Positions 60,846 to 64,000 of a DNA stretch of 64,000 bases are shown piece after piece. This DNA comes from Apodospora peruviana. Taxonomy: Eukaryota; Ascomycota; Sordariomycetes; Sordariales; Lasiosphaeriaceae. The DNA is taken from NCBI GenBank assembly GCA_033439685.1, contig JAUEDM010000001.1, forward strand, positions 7,192,001 to 7,256,000, in the 5' to 3' direction. The position numbers and the translations under genes were made by a program. Below the pieces are notes generated by a model. That model ran no database searches. It saw only the letters and a list, made by a program, of their open reading frames with translations, and was not told where the DNA came from. Numbering within the stretch: position 1 is the stretch's first letter; every line of letters begins with the position of its first letter.

Positions 60846-62813
60846 TCACCCACCCCCCTGCATCCTCCTAATCCTCTCCTCCGCAGCTCTAGCCCTCCGT
60901 TCCCTGTCCAACCTCATCCTCATCTCAGGCGTCAGACCCCTCGCCTCCTCCTCCCGTCTCTCCTGGGCCGTCCTCAGCGGTGCCCCGCCCAAAATACCTC
61001 CCTTCCTCGGCGTACTATTCACAACCTTGGGCCCTTCCGTCTTCAGCCTCTCCACCTCCGCTTTCCTCCTCTCCTCCTCCTTGGCCTCTTTCTCCTTCCT
61101 CTCCCTCTCCGCCCTCTTTTCCGCCTCTTCCCGCTTCAGCGCAGGCGGCACCTTGGCCCTCTCCCAGTCCCACGCAGCGTCGCCAAGCTCCGCCCTCGCG
61201 ACCCGGAACGCATCTCGCGTCCCCCTGTCGCCGGCGAGTTCGAACGGTGTCTTTCCCTCGCCGTTGGCAAGGGTAGGGTCCGCACCGGCGCGGACCAGTA
61301 AACCGGTAACGAGCGGAGCCGAGTTCTGCGCGGCTGCGAAGTGGAGCGCCGTCGGAGCGTGGTGGTGTTGTTGCGTGTCTGGCGGTTGAAAGCGGAAGTT
61401 TGCATCTATCGATTCGGCTGTGAAGTAGGACAAGAGGGCAGGGAGTTTGGAGCGGCGGATCATGGCCTGTATTTGGGAAGTATGCAGCAGCGCGGTCTCC
61501 TCCTCTTCTGATAGTTTCCGTTTGGCAGGTGCTTTTGGGCCTGAAGCTTTGGCCGAGGCGGCATCACCGGTCGTCGACACCGGTTCCGCAGACTGTTCCT
61601 CAACCTCCTTTACCTTTAGGTGAGTGAGCTCGATAAAGGAGCGCATGAGCTCGTTTTGCGTCGCGCGTCGTGTGCTGAACGGGAAACCCCTGATACGGGG
61701 GTCGTTGGCACGCAATACTTGTCCTTCGTAGGGCCCGAACAGAGTTCGTCTGTTTGTGCTCCCTGTTGCGCGGATGAATAGGAGATCCGAAGTATCGATA
61801 AGAGCCTTCCAATCCGAAAGAAGCTCGCGGACGTCTTCCACGAGCGCCTGCTCGTTGTATCGACGGATCGAGGCACCGGCTGAGTGAGCTGCCCCTTTTG
61901 CGTTATCGTTTGCGGATTGTGATCCACCCTGTTTCCGCCTGGTCGTGTAGCGGTGGAAGGTCTTGTGCGCCAGTACCACTGCTTCCCTGTTCATCGGCCC
62001 CGAGTTCGCGCCATGCTTGCTCTGCTTTGGGGCGAGAGAGACGACCATTGCGGCAAAGTGGCCTCCTCCGATCATGCAGAGAAAGACGTGGCGACCATTG
62101 TAGGATGGTGGCGGGCCGCTTCCATCTTTGCTGACTTTGGGCATCGAGATCGGGGCAAGCTGTCTCGACTTGACCGCAGCGATAATATCGTCCTCCTTTT
62201 CCAGCTCTTCCGGAGTGAATAGAACTCGGTATATACCAAATTGCATCTTTTCAGGCAGGGCAGGGGAGTTGAAGAATAGCAATGGGGGCTTCCCACTCCC
62301 TCTCGGGTTTTTGGTCGAGACTTCCTCCTCACCCTCGGCATTTGTTGGATTGCGTTTGTCGGCTAGTGTGGCCTGCTTTTTCAACAGTGCAGTGAGTGTT
62401 GTTTCTTTGCGCGCGGTCTCGTCATCTTCGTCGTCGCTGTCTGATGTGTCGGAGCCGGAAATGCTCTCGTCCAGATCACCGACGAGCTTCTCAAACTCGC
62501 CCTCGGATACCGGATTAAGACCGTATAGCTTCTGCTTCAGGTTGTAATGATGGATGTCGGTTTTGAGGTGGTCTCTCTGCTCCTGGACCGTGACGAAGGA
62601 CAAGTTGCAGAGAGAACAGGCCTGTGACCCTACGACGGTGTCAGAAACGCTCGGAGCTGGACTCTGCGAGCGAGATGGGGATGGCGTCTGTTCGATCGGC
62701 TGCTGTGCTTGTAACCCCGCGTCGGCCCTGAGCGAGAGTGAGTTGAGGATTTCGGGAGGGAGGTCGTAGAGGTACAGCGGGCGCCTTAGGATCTCGTCCT
62801 GTTTCTTCTCCAT
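60846..62813 (-). CDS. VMS1: VMS1/ANKZF1 peptidyl-tRNA hydrolase of ribosome quality control
   Basis: Releases stalled nascent chains from 60S ribosomes by cutting the tRNA acceptor end, works with Cdc48/p97, and protects mitochondria. The gene is a single exon of 655 aa. A C2H2 finger lies at Cys66, Cys69, His82 and His88. The release-factor-like VLRF1 domain spans about 195-400; its catalytic glutamine is Gln299 in the GGSQ motif (RRKQGGSQS), as in active Vms1. Further conserved blocks are FGPYEGQVL and RGFPFSTRRATQNELMR. Ankyrin-type sequence lies near 480-545 (TALHFAAAQNSA, GKTPFELA). A Glu/Arg/Lys-rich coiled coil follows, and the C-terminus (RRARAAEERIRRMQGGG) is a VCP-interacting motif. 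The start ATG at 62813 opens with MEKKQDEILRRPLYLYDLP, typical of the family. Complete, with no missing key residue. Confidence 0.95.
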   Translation of the reverse strand: MEKKQDEILRRPLYLYDLPPEILNSLSLRADAGLQAQQPIEQTPSPSRSQSPAPSVSDTVVGSQACSLCNLSFVTVQEQRDHLKTDIHHYNLKQKLYGLNPVSEGEFEKLVGDLDESISGSDTSDSDDEDDETARKETTLTALLKKQATLADKRNPTNAEGEEEVSTKNPRGSGKPPLLFFNSPALPEKMQFGIYRVLFTPEELEKEDDIIAAVKSRQLAPISMPKVSKDGSGPPPSYNGRHVFLCMIGGGHFAAMVVSLAPKQSKHGANSGPMNREAVVLAHKTFHRYTTRRKQGGSQSANDNAKGAAHSAGASIRRYNEQALVEDVRELLSDWKALIDTSDLLFIRATGSTNRRTLFGPYEGQVLRANDPRIRGFPFSTRRATQNELMRSFIELTHLKVKEVEEQSAEPVSTTGDAASAKASGPKAPAKRKLSEEEETALLHTSQIQAMIRRSKLPALLSYFTAESIDANFRFQPPDTQQHHHAPTALHFAAAQNSAPLVTGLLVRAGADPTLANGEGKTPFELAGDRGTRDAFRVARAELGDAAWDWERAKVPPALKREEAEKRAERERKEKEAKEEERRKAEVERLKTEGPKVVNSTPRKGGILGGAPLRTAQERREEEARGLTPEMRMRLDRERRARAAEERIRRMQGGG

Positions 62814-63411
62814 AGCGTTGGTTTCTCACTCGAGGCGCGCTGTCGAGTGCTTTGAGTCTGGGCGAGAAAGTTGACGATAGAGGGGTTGTCGCATTCATGG
62901 ACAGCTTCCGATTTGTGGTGGGGCAAGCTTTATATGCGACTCCAAGGGACCAAGTTAGTCACACCGACCGAAGCTGTGGTTTAACCCTAACCCCTCTTTG
63001 CTTCAACCCCGGCAACTGAAGGTATCTATGGTCTTTCTTCATTCCAACAAGACTGAGAAGGTTGTCTGCCGTGATGTTCAACTCCGTGATCACTGAATCA
63101 TGTTGGAAGATGTGTCTGGCTGGAATACAATATAAGCGTGGTCAAAACGAAGCTCGATATCACAATGTTTTCAAAGTTGGATGGAACTGTATATCGATTC
63201 CTAGCATGTCACAGCAATGTTTGTATGGTGCGTTCAAGTAAAAGGCTTGGAATGGATCCAAATGTTATCGAGGTAATATATTAGTAGAAATCTCAAGTAT
63301 CTACCCTGCTATGCCCTCCTATCTGGTGTCGGTGAATGACACCCGGAGCTGTCTCCCAAATCATCATCAGATTCATTGCTGGTCGAGGCCGGTGGTGTCG
63401 GTGGCGTGACG
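62814..63411. other. Spacer upstream of VMS1, with a protein-like frame at its far end
   Basis: The VMS1 promoter should lie here. From 63309 to about 63411 a minus-strand frame offset from the neighbouring gene reads as a plausible acidic, Pro/Thr-rich protein tail, which may belong to the partial gene if it has another intron. Confidence 0.4.
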
Positions 63412-64000
63412 CTAACTCTCGGAATGTTTTCCACCGCAAAGCTGGAGAAGAGTCGGCTCATGAACACGGGGCGATGGCCTGTCGAGCTCGTCCTCATAGA
63501 CAAGAGATTTGTCAGTTTCGGGGAGTTCCGCTTGTGATCCGGCACCTGGACCTTCACCCCCTGATGACGTCTCTAGCTCCGCCATATACTCTGTAGTAGT
63601 GGGCTTAGACGGCTCTCTAATACTGGCCAAGTTCGGCGGTCTTGCGGGCGGTGAAAGAGGCGGCTTGAACCAAGCCGTCCACTCCAATGTCTTGGTCCTG
63701 ACATTCTCCAGCCGGTCCATCAGCTCGCCAGTTCGCACCGATGGCCGTGAAGCCAGCTGGTTGCCTAGCATGACGAGCTCAAGGCGATTGGTCATTGCGT
63801 GCTGCATAATGGGAGCTGGTCTGCCGAATATCTCGCTCTCAGGAATCTGGGCTGCCGAGACCGGTTCCGGCCAGTTCATACGATTCTTGAAGGACCAGTA
63901 GTTCAGGACCACGCTCAGCATGTCCACGTCCACCCTCTTCTCGAGCTGGTACCAATTGCGGCAGTGCCTGCAAAAGCCATAAACAAACTCCGTTCTGGGT
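63412..64000 (-). CDS. 3' part of an unrecognised gene, cut by the window edge
   Basis: An open minus-strand frame enters from the window end and runs to a TAG at 63412, giving at least 195 residues. It starts within FVYGFCRHCRNWYQLEKRVD and continues with MLSVVLNYWSFKNRMNWPEP, hydrophobic and aromatic segments that look like folded protein. Later come blocks such as RLELVMLGNQLASRPSVRTG and WTAWFKPPLSPPARPP, then a Pro/Glu/Ser-rich tail. A CxxC pair is visible near the window edge. I do not recognise the family. The 3' end is uncertain: the last 40 residues are less protein-like than an overlapping frame that continues to 63309, so an additional intron or frame break near 63450-63500 is possible. 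Confidence 0.6.
   Translation of the reverse strand, partial: PRTEFVYGFCRHCRNWYQLEKRVDVDMLSVVLNYWSFKNRMNWPEPVSAAQIPESEIFGRPAPIMQHAMTNRLELVMLGNQLASRPSVRTGELMDRLENVRTKTLEWTAWFKPPLSPPARPPNLASIREPSKPTTTEYMAELETSSGGEGPGAGSQAELPETDKSLVYEDELDRPSPRVHEPTLLQLCGGKHSES

Overview
The window reads as nuclear DNA of a filamentous ascomycete. The evidence is short introns (about 50-330 bp) with GT...AG ends and CTNAC-type branch sites, long gene-free spacers, and proteins typical of Pezizomycotina: a Rho1 GEF with DEP/DH/PH/CNH domains, an RTA1 family protein, a fungal annexin-like protein, a CFEM-like GPI protein and a Zn2Cys6 regulator. Protein style and recurrent TACCTA/TAGGTA spacer motifs suggest Sordariomycetes, perhaps Sordariales; that placement is inference. 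I saw no intact transposon, CRISPR array or organelle sequence.

Layout. 0.36-5.7 kb (-): Rho1 guanine exchange factor (ROM2 type). 8.1-9.1 kb (+): Cu/Zn superoxide dismutase, five exons. 10.5-13.3 kb (+): SND1/Tudor-SN. 14.6-16.1 kb (+): transaldolase, six exons including one of 12 nt. 17.3-19.0 kb (-): membrane-anchored calcineurin-like phosphatase of the Ppn2 type. 20.1-20.6 kb (-): PET191/COA5 cytochrome oxidase assembly factor. 21.3-23.4 kb (+): TGL1-type steryl ester hydrolase. 27.1-28.2 kb (+): RTA1 family membrane protein. 29.3 kb (-): tRNA-Gly(GCC). 29.8-31.5 kb (-): GPI2. 34.8-35.6 kb (+): unknown secreted/single-pass membrane protein. 37.4-39.7 kb (+): annexin-like protein with a long charged tail. 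45.5-46.7 kb (+): Zn2Cys6 transcription factor standing alone between gene-free stretches of 5.8 and 7.5 kb. 54.2-56.1 kb (-): Thr/Ser-rich CFEM-like GPI-anchored protein. 60.8-62.8 kb (-): VMS1/ANKZF1 peptidyl-tRNA hydrolase. 63.4-64.0 kb (-): 3' part of an unrecognised gene running off the window.

The genes do not form an operon or an obvious metabolic cluster. Most are conserved housekeeping genes: cell wall integrity signalling, oxidative stress, pentose phosphate pathway, lipid hydrolysis, GPI anchor synthesis, mitochondrial assembly and ribosome quality control. Loose functional links are GPI2 (first step of GPI anchor synthesis) with the CFEM-like GPI-anchored protein, and ROM2 with cell wall synthesis. 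Exon structures were worked out by hand from splice signals, frame and family conservation. The less certain ones (SND1 intron, TGL1 intron 3, 3' end of the partial gene) are flagged.

No clear new multi-gene system was found. The points most worth a second look are the isolated Zn2Cys6 regulator and its gene deserts, the annexin-like protein lacking visible calcium sites, the CFEM-like protein with an unassigned N-terminal domain, the unknown membrane protein, and tRNA-like B-box sequences in gene-free DNA.
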